DNA of 64,000 nt from Phycicoccus sp. (GTDB taxonomy: Bacteria > Actinomycetota > Actinomycetes > Actinomycetales > Dermatophilaceae): contig JAGOME010000001.1 of assembly GCA_017993715.1 (NCBI GenBank), positions 85,112 through 149,111 on the forward strand, given 5' to 3'. Under the pieces are notes generated by a model. The model was not told the DNA's origin and did no database searches. It worked only from the letters and a program-made list of their open reading frames with translations. A program made the translations under genes and the position numbers. Shown piece after piece: positions 17,376 to 26,182 of this stretch (positions within the stretch are counted from its first letter, which is position 1; each line of letters opens with the position of its first letter).

Positions 17376-18185
17376 ATGACTTCACACATCCTCGCGGTGC
17401 AGGACCTTGGCAAAGTGTTCGTCACCGATGATCGCGTTGCTCAGATCCTCGACGGGGTCGACTTCGCGGTCGATCCCGGCCAGTTCGTCTGCGTTGTCGG
17501 CCCCTCAGGATCGGGCAAGACCACGCTGCTCAAGTGCATTGCGGGGCTCTCGAGCCCCACGGCTGGCCAGGTGGTCTTCGAAGGGGAACGGGTGAGCGAG
17601 CCTCCGGCCAAGCTCGCCGTCATCTTCCAGGACTACTCGCGCAGCCTGCTCCCCTGGTTGACCATCGCCAAGAACGTCGAGCTGCCGTTGCACAAGGCGA
17701 AGTTCCCTAAGGCCGATCGACCGGCGTTGGTCGCCGAGGCACTGGCCAATGTCGGCCTGGCCGGCAGGGGGGAGCTGTACCCCTGGGAGATGTCCGGTGG
17801 GATGCAGCAACGTGCCGCGATCGCCCGCGGCCTGGCGTATCAGCCAGACGTTCTGCTCATGGACGAACCGTTCGCGTCGGTCGATGCCCAGACGCGCATC
17901 GAACTCGAGGACCTGGTCCTGAACATGAGCCAACGCCTCGGGATGACCGTGCTCTTCGTCACCCACGACATTGACGAGGCTGTCTACCTGGGTAACCGGG
18001 TTGTGGTGTTGTCCGGCGCGCCGGCCAAGGTGGCGCGGGACATCGTCGTCGATCTGCCGACCGAGCGACATCAAGTGCAGACCAAGAACCTGCCTCGGTT
18101 CGGGGAGCTGCGTGCCGAGGTCTTCGATCTCATCCAAAAGGCGAAACAGCCCGACGTGGCCGCCGCTGCGCCGGTCCAAGCATGA
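17376..18185 (+). CDS. ABC transporter ATPase, SsuB/TauB family
   Basis: Cytoplasmic ATPase (269 aa) of the NMT1-type importer. Walker A GPSGSGKTT at 42-50, signature MSGGMQQR, Walker B VLLMDEPFASVD and switch histidine in FVTHDIDEAVYL. The ATG at 17,376 follows an AGAAGGTG ribosome-binding site; the frame is open far upstream but that part is antisense or out-of-frame permease sequence. It overlaps the next gene by 4 bases. Confidence 0.92.
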   Translation: MTSHILAVQDLGKVFVTDDRVAQILDGVDFAVDPGQFVCVVGPSGSGKTTLLKCIAGLSSPTAGQVVFEGERVSEPPAKLAVIFQDYSRSLLPWLTIAKNVELPLHKAKFPKADRPALVAEALANVGLAGRGELYPWEMSGGMQQRAAIARGLAYQPDVLLMDEPFASVDAQTRIELEDLVLNMSQRLGMTVLFVTHDIDEAVYLGNRVVVLSGAPAKVARDIVVDLPTERHQVQTKNLPRFGELRAEVFDLIQKAKQPDVAAAAPVQA

Positions 18186-19180
18186 ACACGAAGCCGCACG
18201 TCATCACGCTCGGAACTGCGGGCGGACCGGTATGGAGCAGTGACGGTCGCCGTGCCGGAATCGCCACGGCGATCGTGGTCGGTGACCGGACCTACTTGGT
18301 TGATGCCGGCTCAGGGGTAGGGCGGCAACTGCGACGCGCCGGGCGTGAATTCGACAGCCTGCGGGCGGTCTTCATCACGCATCTGCACTCCGATCACATC
18401 GTCGATCTTGCGGCGCTCATGGTCTTTGGGATCATGCGCATGCCGATTCCACCAACGCATCGGATCCCGGTGCTGGGTCCCGGCCCGCGCGGTATGTTGC
18501 CTTCGCTCAGCCCCCGGGCGAACGGACCCATGGATCCGGTGTTCCCGGAGAACCCCACCCCGGGGATCAGCGACACGATCGACCTGCAATTGCGGGGTTT
18601 CGCCACGGACCTGAACGACCGCCGCTTCGACTCACTCAAGCCGATGCCCATGGACTGGTTCTGCGCGCAGGAGATCTCCATTGCGGATTCGGTCGGCTTC
18701 CACCCCAACGATAATCCGACACCAATGATGGACCCCTTCCCGGTTTTCGAGGACGACGCGGTGCGGGTGTCCGCCATGTTGGTCAAGCACGCACCGATGG
18801 CGCCTGCGTTCGGTTATCGCATCGAGACCGAGGGTGGGGTGGTGGCCATCTCCGGGGACACCGGCCCGACACCCAACATGGTCCGGCTGGCCGCGGATGC
18901 TGACGTGCTCCTTCACGAGGCGCTGGACTCGGGCTGGGTGGAAGAACAGTACGCCCGGACCCGGGACGATTCAGCCCGTGCGGTCCGAGACCACCACTAC
19001 GCCTCGCACACCACGCCCGCAGAGGCGATCAGGATCGCTCAAGAGGCCGGCGCACGGCAGCTCGCCTTGCACCACTTGGTGCCCAGAGCGGCGGCCCCGG
19101 AGGTCTGGACGGCACAAGCGTCGGGCTTCGCTGGTCGGTTCATCGTGCCTGAGGACCTTCAGGTCATTCCGCTCAGCTGA
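18182..19180 (+). CDS. Metallo-beta-lactamase-fold hydrolase (RNase Z/arylsulfatase-like)
   Basis: Zinc hydrolase (332 aa). The metal motif HLHSDHIVD (HxHxDH) is at about residues 66-74, a further ligand Asp in ISGDTGPT, and a C-terminal LALHHLVP supplies the last histidine. The length and the large insertion between the first and second metal motifs resemble the RNase Z-like branch that includes MBL-type arylsulfatases. No signal peptide, so cytoplasmic. It is last in the ABC importer operon (4-base overlap), so it probably acts on the imported compound. Its end overlaps the convergent LysR gene by 22 bases. Confidence 0.82.
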   Translation: MNTKPHVITLGTAGGPVWSSDGRRAGIATAIVVGDRTYLVDAGSGVGRQLRRAGREFDSLRAVFITHLHSDHIVDLAALMVFGIMRMPIPPTHRIPVLGPGPRGMLPSLSPRANGPMDPVFPENPTPGISDTIDLQLRGFATDLNDRRFDSLKPMPMDWFCAQEISIADSVGFHPNDNPTPMMDPFPVFEDDAVRVSAMLVKHAPMAPAFGYRIETEGGVVAISGDTGPTPNMVRLAADADVLLHEALDSGWVEEQYARTRDDSARAVRDHHYASHTTPAEAIRIAQEAGARQLALHHLVPRAAAPEVWTAQASGFAGRFIVPEDLQVIPLS

Positions 19181-20136
19181 GGCTGGTCCGGTGTTGGTCG
19201 CGACGTTGTGCGCTGCGGGGCTGGGTCGTCCGGGCGCAGGATCGCCCCCGCGACCTCGATGAAGTGACCGATGGTGGGTGTGGCGTGGCCAGCGCGTCTC
19301 AACAGTGAGACGTCCAGCGGGGCGGGGCCGTCGACGATGTGCCGCAGCACCAGATCCGGTGACTGGATCGCCGGTCGCATCGCCTCGGGGATGATGGCGA
19401 CCGCCAGCCCGGCCATCGCCAGCGGAATGGCTTCGAACAGTGAGGGGACGTCGCGCACTTGGGGGGTGGGCAGCCCTGCCTGGTCGAATGCCGCGAGCAT
19501 GCCCGAGCGTAGGCCGAACGTCCGCGTCGATTGTGGTGGGATGGTGATGGCCTCGTGAGCGAAGGCCTCGAGGCAGATCGGATCCGGACTGTCGGCATAT
19601 CGTCGCGGCAGAGCGGCGATCAGTTCGACCGATCCCATGGCTTCCACGACGAGTTTGCCCCGGTGCAAGTCGCGCAGATGAGCGCTCGAGGTGGTCGCGA
19701 CCAACCCGACGTCCAGGTCGCCGGCCAGGACAAGGTCAATCACGTCCGAGGCGTTGGCCTCGCGCAGGGCGACCTCGGCGTGGGGCCACAGGTGGATGAA
19801 CTCGCGCATGATCGCGGGCGCGACCTGCCAGGCAAGGACGGGGACGATGCCGAAGCTGACCGCTCCCTGTGCTCCCGAAGCCATCGACCGTGCGGTGTCG
19901 CGTAGCTCGTCGACGCTACGCAGCACCCGAGCAGCCTGGCGGACGACATACGCGCCGGCAGCGGTGGGAGTCACACCTCGAGAGCTCCGTTCGAAGATGC
20001 GAATCCCGAGTTCGCTTTCCAGTTGTGCGATCGCGGTGCTCAGTGACGGCTGGGCCAGGTGCAGTTCGGCCGCCGCGCGCGAGAAGGACCCTTCTTGGGC
20101 CGTGAGCACGACGTACCTCAGCTGACGGAGCTCCAC
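19159..20136 (-). CDS. LysR-family transcriptional regulator
   Basis: LysR regulator (325 aa): N-terminal winged helix (FSRAAAELHLAQPSLSTAIAQLE), linker helix to about residue 85, then a periplasmic-binding-like effector domain. It is encoded 9 bases after the SDR gene on the same strand and convergent with the ABC importer operon, so it could control either. Effector unknown; members with this context usually respond to aromatic or carboxylic acids. Confidence 0.9.
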   Translation of the reverse strand: MELRQLRYVVLTAQEGSFSRAAAELHLAQPSLSTAIAQLESELGIRIFERSSRGVTPTAAGAYVVRQAARVLRSVDELRDTARSMASGAQGAVSFGIVPVLAWQVAPAIMREFIHLWPHAEVALREANASDVIDLVLAGDLDVGLVATTSSAHLRDLHRGKLVVEAMGSVELIAALPRRYADSPDPICLEAFAHEAITIPPQSTRTFGLRSGMLAAFDQAGLPTPQVRDVPSLFEAIPLAMAGLAVAIIPEAMRPAIQSPDLVLRHIVDGPAPLDVSLLRRAGHATPTIGHFIEVAGAILRPDDPAPQRTTSRPTPDQPQLSGMT

Positions 20137-20145
20137 CGTGGTCCC

Positions 20146-20919
20146 CTAGTCGAAGCGAGGGGGCTCGAAGCGCTGCTTGAAGGCCGAATAGCCGTCATCG
20201 ACATGGACGACGGTTCCGTTGATCGCGGAAGCGTCATCGCTGGCAAGAAAGGCGACGGTGCGGGCGATCTCTTCGGGCTCGGTGAGCCTCCCGCTTGCCT
20301 GCTGCTCGGCGAACATCCGACCTAGTTCGGGTCCGAGTCGCTGAATCATGGGGGTGTTGACCCGCCCAGGGGTGATCGCGACGGCGCGGATGCCGAGGGG
20401 ACCGAGCTCGAAGGCAGCCGAGCGGGTGAAGGAGATGACGGCGGCCTTGGCCGCGCCGTAGGCGAAAGCGTTCGGGGCGGCCGATTCTCCGTAGATGGAA
20501 GAGGTGCTGATGATGACGCCGGGGGAGCGCTGAGCGACGAACTGCCGGGCGGCGGCAAGGATGCCGAAGTAGACGCTGTCCTGATCGACCCGAATCATGG
20601 GGAAGTAGTCCCTCTCCGGGTCGTGCTCCAACAAGGGGCGTCCTCCGGCGATGCCCGCGTTATTGAACATGACATCAAGTCGCCCGTACGTCATGACGGC
20701 GCGAGCGACGAGTTCCTCGATCTGGGAGTGGGAGGCCACATCCACCTGATGAGCCATCGCGTGGCTCGCGCCGACCTCATCGACAACTCGCTGAGCGGCG
20801 TCGAGGTCACGGTCGGCGACAACGACTCGGGCACCGTCCCGCACCAGCTGGGCGACCGTTGCTCGTCCGATCCCGCCGGCGCCGCCGGTCACGATGCACA
20901 CCCTGTCCTTCAACCTCAT
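20146..20919 (-). CDS. Short-chain dehydrogenase/reductase
   Basis: Classical SDR (257 aa). Cofactor motif TGGAGGIG at about 11-18, NNAG in the core, catalytic Ser in STSSIYG and Tyr-x-x-x-Lys as YGAAK; an Asp after the second strand (VVADRD) favours NAD(H). Divergent from the second aldehyde dehydrogenase gene across a region with the shared operator, so an alcohol-to-aldehyde-to-acid oxidation pair is a reasonable guess. The LysR gene follows in the same transcription unit. Confidence 0.9.
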   Translation of the reverse strand: MRLKDRVCIVTGGAGGIGRATVAQLVRDGARVVVADRDLDAAQRVVDEVGASHAMAHQVDVASHSQIEELVARAVMTYGRLDVMFNNAGIAGGRPLLEHDPERDYFPMIRVDQDSVYFGILAAARQFVAQRSPGVIISTSSIYGESAAPNAFAYGAAKAAVISFTRSAAFELGPLGIRAVAITPGRVNTPMIQRLGPELGRMFAEQQASGRLTEPEEIARTVAFLASDDASAINGTVVHVDDGYSAFKQRFEPPRFD

Positions 20920-20967
20920 CGGCTTCCCCTGTGATCGATGTTGGCATTTTCGCTGTCGCTGATTGCG

Positions 20968-20997
20968 GTTTGCATGTAAACTAGTTTAAGTTATTGA
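20968..20997 (+). promoter_or_regulatory. Promoter with embedded palindromes, site 3
   Basis: GTTTGCATGTAAAC (20,968-20,981) matches the GTTTAC-type palindrome of sites 1 and 2 and again covers a -35-like TTTGCA; AAACTAGTTT forms a second palindrome in the spacer and TATTGA (20,992-20,997) is a weak -10. It lies between the divergent SDR and aldehyde dehydrogenase genes. Confidence 0.5.
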
Positions 20998-21072
20998 TCA
21001 ATCTACGCGACGCGCGCCGCCCGCGCAATGCTCGGTGGTCCACGTGGATAGGCGGCCGGCGGAGGGAGAATC

Positions 21073-22548
21073 ATGATGCGAGGCGCAAGAGAGACGGTGT
21101 CTACCCAGCTCTACATCGGCGGGGAGTGCCGCAGCACGAGTGGGCGGTTGAGCATCACTGACCCGGCCATGCCCGCAACCGTTGTCGGGACCGCTGCTGC
21201 GGCGACCGAGCGGGACGTCACCGATGCGGTGACGGCAGGGGTGGCAGCCTTCGCGGCGTGGTCCGCTCTCAGCGTGCGGGAGCGCGCGCATCGGCTCGCT
21301 GCCGCGGTCCGATCCGACGTCGATGACCTCGCCATGGACGCCCGAATCCTCACCCGGGAGAACGGCAAGGTGCTCGCTGAGAGCGAGCGCGACGTCTCAA
21401 TGCTGCAACGACGGACGATGGCCATGCTTTCGCTCGCTGAGGACGTCGAGTCATCCCGGACCTTGGCGGCGACACCCGAGATACCCGCGACCACGTGGAT
21501 CGGCCACCAGCCCCTCGGCCTGGTCACCATCATCGTCCCGTTCAACTGGCCGATCGGGATCTTGTCCAATGCCTTGCCGTATGCCCTGCTCGCCGGCAAC
21601 ACCGTGATCGTCAAGCCTCCACCGTCCGCGCCGCTGGCCACCACGCGCATCGCTACCCGGATGGCCCAGGCCCTCCCACCGGGTGTGCTCAATGTGGTGA
21701 CTGGTCCGGACGAGGCAATGACCGATCTGATTCAAGGGCCGCAGATTGCCAAGGTGTGCTTCACCGGTTCAGTCAGCGGCGGCAGCCGCATTATGGCCGC
21801 CGCCGCTCGTTCGCTCACCCGGGTCACGTTGGAGCTCGGCGGCAATGATGCTGCGCTCATCCTGGACGATGCCCCATTGGACCGCGCACACCTGGATCGG
21901 CTGTTCTCCGCCGTGTTCTCATCCAGCGGGCAGGTCTGTATGAACGCCAAGCGAATCTACGTTCACCGGTCGCGTATGAGTGAGGTCGTCGAGGGCCTCT
22001 CGGAACGACTGGAACGCGTCGTGCTGGGTCACGGGCTGGCGCCGGAGACGACCATGGGACCGCTGCACACCTCGAGACAGCGTGACTTCGTCGCCGATCT
22101 GATCGCAGACGCGGCCTCGCGTGGCGCCCAGGTCCAAGCCTTTGGGGACCTACCGAGCGCACCCGCGATGCGTGAGGGCTACTTCCTTCGACCCACGCTG
22201 GTGATCGATCCGCCGATTGATGCCACGGTGGTCACCGAGGAGCCGTTCGGGCCGGTCGTGCCGATCGTCGGCGTCGACAATGCGGAGCAGGCGGTTGCCC
22301 TGGCTAACGACAACTGGGCCGGGCTGAGCGGATCGGTCTGGTCCACCGACCTCGACCGGGCGCGGCAGGTCGCCCAGCAGTTGGTGTGCGGCTATGTCTG
22401 GATCAACGATCACGGGGCGCCGCGCCTGGATCTGCGGGCGCCCTTCGGCGGCATGAAGCAGTCGGGCATGGGGCGCGAACAGGGCATCGAAGGAATCCGC
22501 TCCTTCCAGGACACTCGGGCGATCAGCATCACGGCACCCGCGAACTAG
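21073..22548 (+). CDS. Aldehyde dehydrogenase, NAD(P)-dependent (second)
   Basis: ALDH superfamily enzyme (491 aa), clear paralogue of the product of 6268-7761: VPFNWPI, LELGGN (base Glu) and GQVCMNAKR (catalytic Cys) are all kept. AGGGAG precedes the ATG. It is divergent from the SDR gene. The TAG stop overlaps the edge of an IS630-type transposase remnant on the other strand, so the original C-terminus may have been altered by that insertion, though the length is normal. Confidence 0.92.
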   Translation: MMRGARETVSTQLYIGGECRSTSGRLSITDPAMPATVVGTAAAATERDVTDAVTAGVAAFAAWSALSVRERAHRLAAAVRSDVDDLAMDARILTRENGKVLAESERDVSMLQRRTMAMLSLAEDVESSRTLAATPEIPATTWIGHQPLGLVTIIVPFNWPIGILSNALPYALLAGNTVIVKPPPSAPLATTRIATRMAQALPPGVLNVVTGPDEAMTDLIQGPQIAKVCFTGSVSGGSRIMAAAARSLTRVTLELGGNDAALILDDAPLDRAHLDRLFSAVFSSSGQVCMNAKRIYVHRSRMSEVVEGLSERLERVVLGHGLAPETTMGPLHTSRQRDFVADLIADAASRGAQVQAFGDLPSAPAMREGYFLRPTLVIDPPIDATVVTEEPFGPVVPIVGVDNAEQAVALANDNWAGLSGSVWSTDLDRARQVAQQLVCGYVWINDHGAPRLDLRAPFGGMKQSGMGREQGIEGIRSFQDTRAISITAPAN

Positions 22549-22672
22549 TTGAGCCCTTTGACGGATCGGAAGGTCCCGCGGTGGATGGCTTGGCGTTCGA
22601 TGATCCCAAACCACATCTCGACCAGGTTCAGCCATCACCCTGAGGTTGGGGTGAAGTGAACCTGGTCGCGGG
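22545..22672 (-). pseudogene. IS630-family transposase, C-terminal remnant
   Basis: Minus-strand translation gives HFTPTSG, a TGA where the family has Ser, then WLNLVEMWFGIIERQAIHRG and TFRSVKGLN followed by a stop. This is the conserved C-terminal part of the IS630 DDE transposase, including the WxxxxE region. Only about 40 codons remain, with one nonsense codon and no intact ends, so it is a dead fragment. Confidence 0.85.
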
Positions 22673-22761
22673 GGTCGCAGCGAGCCGGTCACGGACGAGG
22701 CACCAGCCCGATGCCCCGCCCGGCACCGCCATCGGCTTGGCCGACCCCCGGGCGGTTGGGT

Positions 22762-22793
22762 CACGAAAGTTCGCCAGTTGGCGGAGTTTGGCG
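22762..22793. repeat. Degenerate palindrome (partner of 22,813-22,844)
   Basis: A 32-base segment, CACGAAAGTTCGCCAGTTGG followed by a matching right half, that aligns with the perfect palindrome 51 bases downstream with about six changes. It lies in the 440-base gap between the aldehyde dehydrogenase and the HAAT binding-protein gene, next to the IS630 remnant. Confidence 0.6.
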
Positions 22794-22812
22794 CCGGCTG
22801 GGCCTCCCGAGT

Positions 22813-22844
22813 CGCGAAAGTCCGCCAGCTGGCGGACTTTCGCG
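22813..22844. repeat. Perfect 32-bp palindrome
   Basis: CGCGAAAGTCCGCCAG followed directly by its exact reverse complement, with no loop. As DNA it could be a binding site for a large dimeric protein or an extruding cruciform; as RNA it would form a long stem. A degenerate copy precedes it. No gene is visible in this gap. Confidence 0.85.
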
Positions 22845-22892
22845 TTGACGAATGCCGCCCGCTCGCCTGCCGACCCACCGCAGACAGACCGG

Positions 22893-22928
22893 TGGCCCGG
22901 TCGGGGGGAAGTCCTCCCGACCGGGCCA
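22893..22928. terminator. Bidirectional hairpin terminator
   Basis: TGGCCCGGTCGGG pairs perfectly with CCCGACCGGGCCA around a 10-base loop. It lies about 60 bases beyond the end of the HAAT binding-protein gene (minus strand) and downstream of the convergent aldehyde dehydrogenase, so it can serve both directions. Confidence 0.75.
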
Positions 22929-22990
22929 CACGTGGTGATGATGCGAGCCGACAGCGTCAGGGTGCGTAGCCGCACCCCGACGTCACCGGA

Positions 22991-24253
22991 TCAGCTGTCG
23001 TACGAGGTGGCGGGGGCGAACCCGGTGCCGTTGTACTTGATGACCGACACCGACGAGACGGCGGGGCTGCCGTCCTTGGTTGTGTCGACGACGCTGCCGG
23101 CGACCTGGAGCGGCGCCTGGTAGTCCGAGATCGACCGCAGTTGCGTCATGAAGTCGTCCCTCGTCGGGTTCGTCATCTTCATGAAGGCCTGCTCGAGCGT
23201 CGCCCCGACCATGTAGCTCCACATGCAGTGCGGGAACTGGGGCGGACCCTCCACCCCGGCATACTGCGAGAGGTCGGCGAGGAACTGCTTGACGTCAGCG
23301 TCTTCGGCGACGGCCGGGCTCGCCGGGTTCTTGGAGAACGACACCGAGAAGACACCGGGGAACGCTTCGGCACCGGCCGGCTGGAGGATCGCCGTCGGGC
23401 TCGAGGTGTTCGAGGGCTGGAACCAACTCGGGAGCCACTGCAGCTCCTGCGCCTTCTTCATCGCCGAGACGACCAGCGGCGTCAGCGACATCGCGTTGAC
23501 GATGACATCGGCCTGCGTGGAGGCCAGTTCGGTGATCTGGGCGTCGACCGAGGTGTCGCTCGCCTCGTAGGTGAGCTCCTTGACGACCTGGATGTTGGGG
23601 TTGTCCTTGATCGCGTCCTTGAAGCCCTCGACATAACCCTCGCCGAAGTCGTCGTTCTGCGCCAGGATGGCCACCTTGTGCGGCGTGGCCGACTCGGCGA
23701 GCAGGGCACCGAAGGCCTCCCCCTCGTTTGCGTAGATCGGGACGAAGCCCAACTGCCACGGGCTCTGCTCCTGGTCGGAGAAGATCTTGTCACCGGTCAT
23801 CACCAACACCTGGGGCACCTTGTCCGCGATCGCGGCCTCGCGCCAGGCACGGTTGGTCGGCGTCCCCAGCCCGGAGGTCATCGCGAAGACCTTGCCCTTG
23901 AGTTGGTCGTAGTTCGCTGCCGCCTTCTGCGGGTCGTAGGCGTCGTCGAGGGCTTCGATCTTGACCGTCCGGGTCTTGCCGTCGCCGAACTTGATGCCGC
24001 CGGCGGCATTCTTGGCCTCCATGTAGGCCTTGAGCCCATCGACGGTGCACTTACCGGGGCCGGCAGTGGTCCCGCTCAGCGGTGTGGTGACACCGAGGGT
24101 GAGCGTGGTGTCGGTGATGCCCGGGCTCGCCGCGGCGCTGTCGCCCGCGCGGGTCTCCCCCTCGCGGGACGCGCAGCCGGACGCGACCAGCGCGAGGGCG
24201 CTCAGTCCGGCAACCAGGAGGCTCGCCCTGGAGCCCTTGCGCACAATGTTCAT
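22991..24253 (-). CDS. HAAT-type (branched-chain amino acid family) ABC substrate-binding lipoprotein
   Basis: Peripla_BP_6 family lipoprotein (420 aa). Signal peptide with lipobox VASGC (Cys27), then TLTLGVTTPLSG, the usual start of LivJ-like domains, and a type I two-lobe fold throughout. The family binds amino acids but also many aromatic acids (benzoates, phenylacetates, methoxybenzoates). Last gene of a minus-strand unit headed by a LigM-like O-demethylase, so a methoxylated aromatic acid is the favoured ligand (inference). Confidence 0.9.
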   Translation of the reverse strand: MNIVRKGSRASLLVAGLSALALVASGCASREGETRAGDSAAASPGITDTTLTLGVTTPLSGTTAGPGKCTVDGLKAYMEAKNAAGGIKFGDGKTRTVKIEALDDAYDPQKAAANYDQLKGKVFAMTSGLGTPTNRAWREAAIADKVPQVLVMTGDKIFSDQEQSPWQLGFVPIYANEGEAFGALLAESATPHKVAILAQNDDFGEGYVEGFKDAIKDNPNIQVVKELTYEASDTSVDAQITELASTQADVIVNAMSLTPLVVSAMKKAQELQWLPSWFQPSNTSSPTAILQPAGAEAFPGVFSVSFSKNPASPAVAEDADVKQFLADLSQYAGVEGPPQFPHCMWSYMVGATLEQAFMKMTNPTRDDFMTQLRSISDYQAPLQVAGSVVDTTKDGSPAVSSVSVIKYNGTGFAPATSYDS

Positions 24254-24256
24254 CAG

Positions 24257-25300
24257 TTACTTCTCCTCAGGTGACGTGGATATCTCGGTGGAGGCCGACT
24301 CGGCATCAGGGGCCGCGAGCGTGGCGGACGGGGGGCGCGACCGGGATCGACGCCCAATGCCGAGGCGGTGCGGCAGGGAGGCCAAGCCTCGGGGGAGCAC
24401 AAAGAGGACGATGAGCAGGATCAGACCTTGCAGCAACGCCGTCAGGTTGGGGTTGATCACGTTGGTCGCCTGCGGGATCAGGACGTAGTAGATCCCGCCG
24501 AGGAGGGAGCCGATGATGCTGCCCGCACCGCCCACGACCATGGCGGACAACAGCGCAATCGAGTGACCGAAATGGAGCGTCTCGGGGGACGTGTATTGGA
24601 TGACGACCATGTAGAGGAAGCCACTCACGCCGCCGATCAGCGAGGCAATCGTGAACGCCAACACCTTGTAGGCGTACGGCGAGGCGCCCATGGATCCGGC
24701 GACGGCCTCGTTGTTCTTGACGATGGCGAAGGCCCGCCCGAACTTGCCCCGCACCAGGTTGCGGGTCAGGACGAACGTCAGCCCGCCGATGATGATGACG
24801 AGGTAGAGGCGCCATTGATCGTCATAAAGCCGACTCCAGTCGGGCGCGCTGCTGAAGCGCGCCGAGACCCCCTGGGAGCCACCGGTCAGGCCCGAGAGCC
24901 GCTTGGCCAGGGGCACACCGACGATCGGCAGGGCGATGGTGATCATGGCGATTGCCAGACCTCCCATCCGCGCCGCGGCCAGCGCAATGACCAGGCCGAC
25001 CAGGGCCGGGATCAGGCACGTCAGGATGAACGTCAGGACGATATTCCAGTCGTGGGTGACGCCGTAGGACGTGACGTAGGCACCCAGTCCGAGGAAGAAG
25101 ATCTGACCCAGCGAGACCTGGCCGGTGTAGCCCATGACCACGTTGAGGCCGAGGATCGCGACGGCATACACGCCGATGCGGGCCAGAGAGGAGTTGATCG
25201 GCTCGGAGAAGAGCTGGGGCAGTGCGAGCAGGACAATGACGACGAATGCCGTCACGCCCATCCGCATTCCGCGTCGCTGCATGAGGGGCTGCTCGCTCAT
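24257..25300 (-). CDS. HAAT-type ABC permease, LivM family
   Basis: BPD_transp_2 permease (347 aa) with about eight to ten membrane segments and a charged cytoplasmic tail ending in a Glu/Ser-rich stretch. GYTGQVSLGQ and the LSGLTGGSQG segments are LivM hallmarks. The ATG is coupled to the stop of the LivH-like gene (TGATG), and the binding-protein gene follows after 3 bases. Confidence 0.92.
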   Translation of the reverse strand: MSEQPLMQRRGMRMGVTAFVVIVLLALPQLFSEPINSSLARIGVYAVAILGLNVVMGYTGQVSLGQIFFLGLGAYVTSYGVTHDWNIVLTFILTCLIPALVGLVIALAAARMGGLAIAMITIALPIVGVPLAKRLSGLTGGSQGVSARFSSAPDWSRLYDDQWRLYLVIIIGGLTFVLTRNLVRGKFGRAFAIVKNNEAVAGSMGASPYAYKVLAFTIASLIGGVSGFLYMVVIQYTSPETLHFGHSIALLSAMVVGGAGSIIGSLLGGIYYVLIPQATNVINPNLTALLQGLILLIVLFVLPRGLASLPHRLGIGRRSRSRPPSATLAAPDAESASTEISTSPEEK

Positions 25301-26181
25301 CAGACGCGCACCACTTCGCGCCGACCGAACAGACCTTGCGGCCGCACGATGAGGACGATGAAGATCAACATGAAGGGCACCGCGATCTTCAGGTCATAGC
25401 CGATGAACGGCACGTAGACCGCGGCAAGGTTCTCCAGGACCCCGATCAGCCAGGCCGCGACGACGACGCCGAGGGGGCTGGACACCCCGCCGAGAATGAC
25501 CGCCGCAAGCGCGTAGACCAGTGGGCCGTCCATCATCCCGGGGGTGAGCGACAGGCTGGGCGCCACGAGGGCGGCACCGACGGCGCCCAGCCCGGCAGCC
25601 AGACCCCAACCGACCATGAGCAGGCGGCCCACGGGCATCCCAGACAGGGATGCGGAGTAGGGGTTGATGGACACTGCTCGCAAGGCCAGGCCGAGCTTGG
25701 TGCGCAAGAACAACACCTGAAGCACGAGCATGGTCGCGACGATGACCAGGGTTGTGCCGATCGAGCGGATGCTGAGGACTGCGCCGCCGACCGACACCGT
25801 AGAGAGGGGAAACAGCGAGGGGAAGATCCGGTTGTCGTAGGTCCACAGCCAGGCACAGATCCCCGTGATGAGGGTGAGCATGGCGATGGTCACGACCACC
25901 GCCGTATCGGGGTCTCCCTGCTCGAAGCGCCGCATCACGTAGCGCTCGATGAGGGCACCGAGGGCGAAGGAGGCTGCCACGGAAATCAGGATCGCCACGA
26001 GCAGCGGGAGTCCCGCCTGATACATCACGAAGGTCAGGTAGGCCGAGAAGACGGCCATCGCCCCTTGGGCGAAGTTGATCAGTCCGGTCGAGCGGCTAAC
26101 GAGCACGATCGCCAGCCCGAGGGCGGCATAGATCGAGCCGGTCGACAGGCCGTCGACGACGAGCTGGATGAAGGTTCCCAC
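25300..26181 (-). CDS. HAAT-type ABC permease, LivH family
   Basis: BPD_transp_2 permease (293 aa): QLVVDGLSTGSIYAALGLAI at the start and STGLINFAQGAMAV are typical of LivH. The GTG at 26,181 is chosen because it follows the upstream ATPase stop by one base and the family's N-terminus begins there; the frame is open further upstream only as an overlap with the ATPase gene. About eight membrane segments. Confidence 0.9.
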   Translation of the reverse strand: MGTFIQLVVDGLSTGSIYAALGLAIVLVSRSTGLINFAQGAMAVFSAYLTFVMYQAGLPLLVAILISVAASFALGALIERYVMRRFEQGDPDTAVVVTIAMLTLITGICAWLWTYDNRIFPSLFPLSTVSVGGAVLSIRSIGTTLVIVATMLVLQVLFLRTKLGLALRAVSINPYSASLSGMPVGRLLMVGWGLAAGLGAVGAALVAPSLSLTPGMMDGPLVYALAAVILGGVSSPLGVVVAAWLIGVLENLAAVYVPFIGYDLKIAVPFMLIFIVLIVRPQGLFGRREVVRV

Positions 26182-26182
26182 G

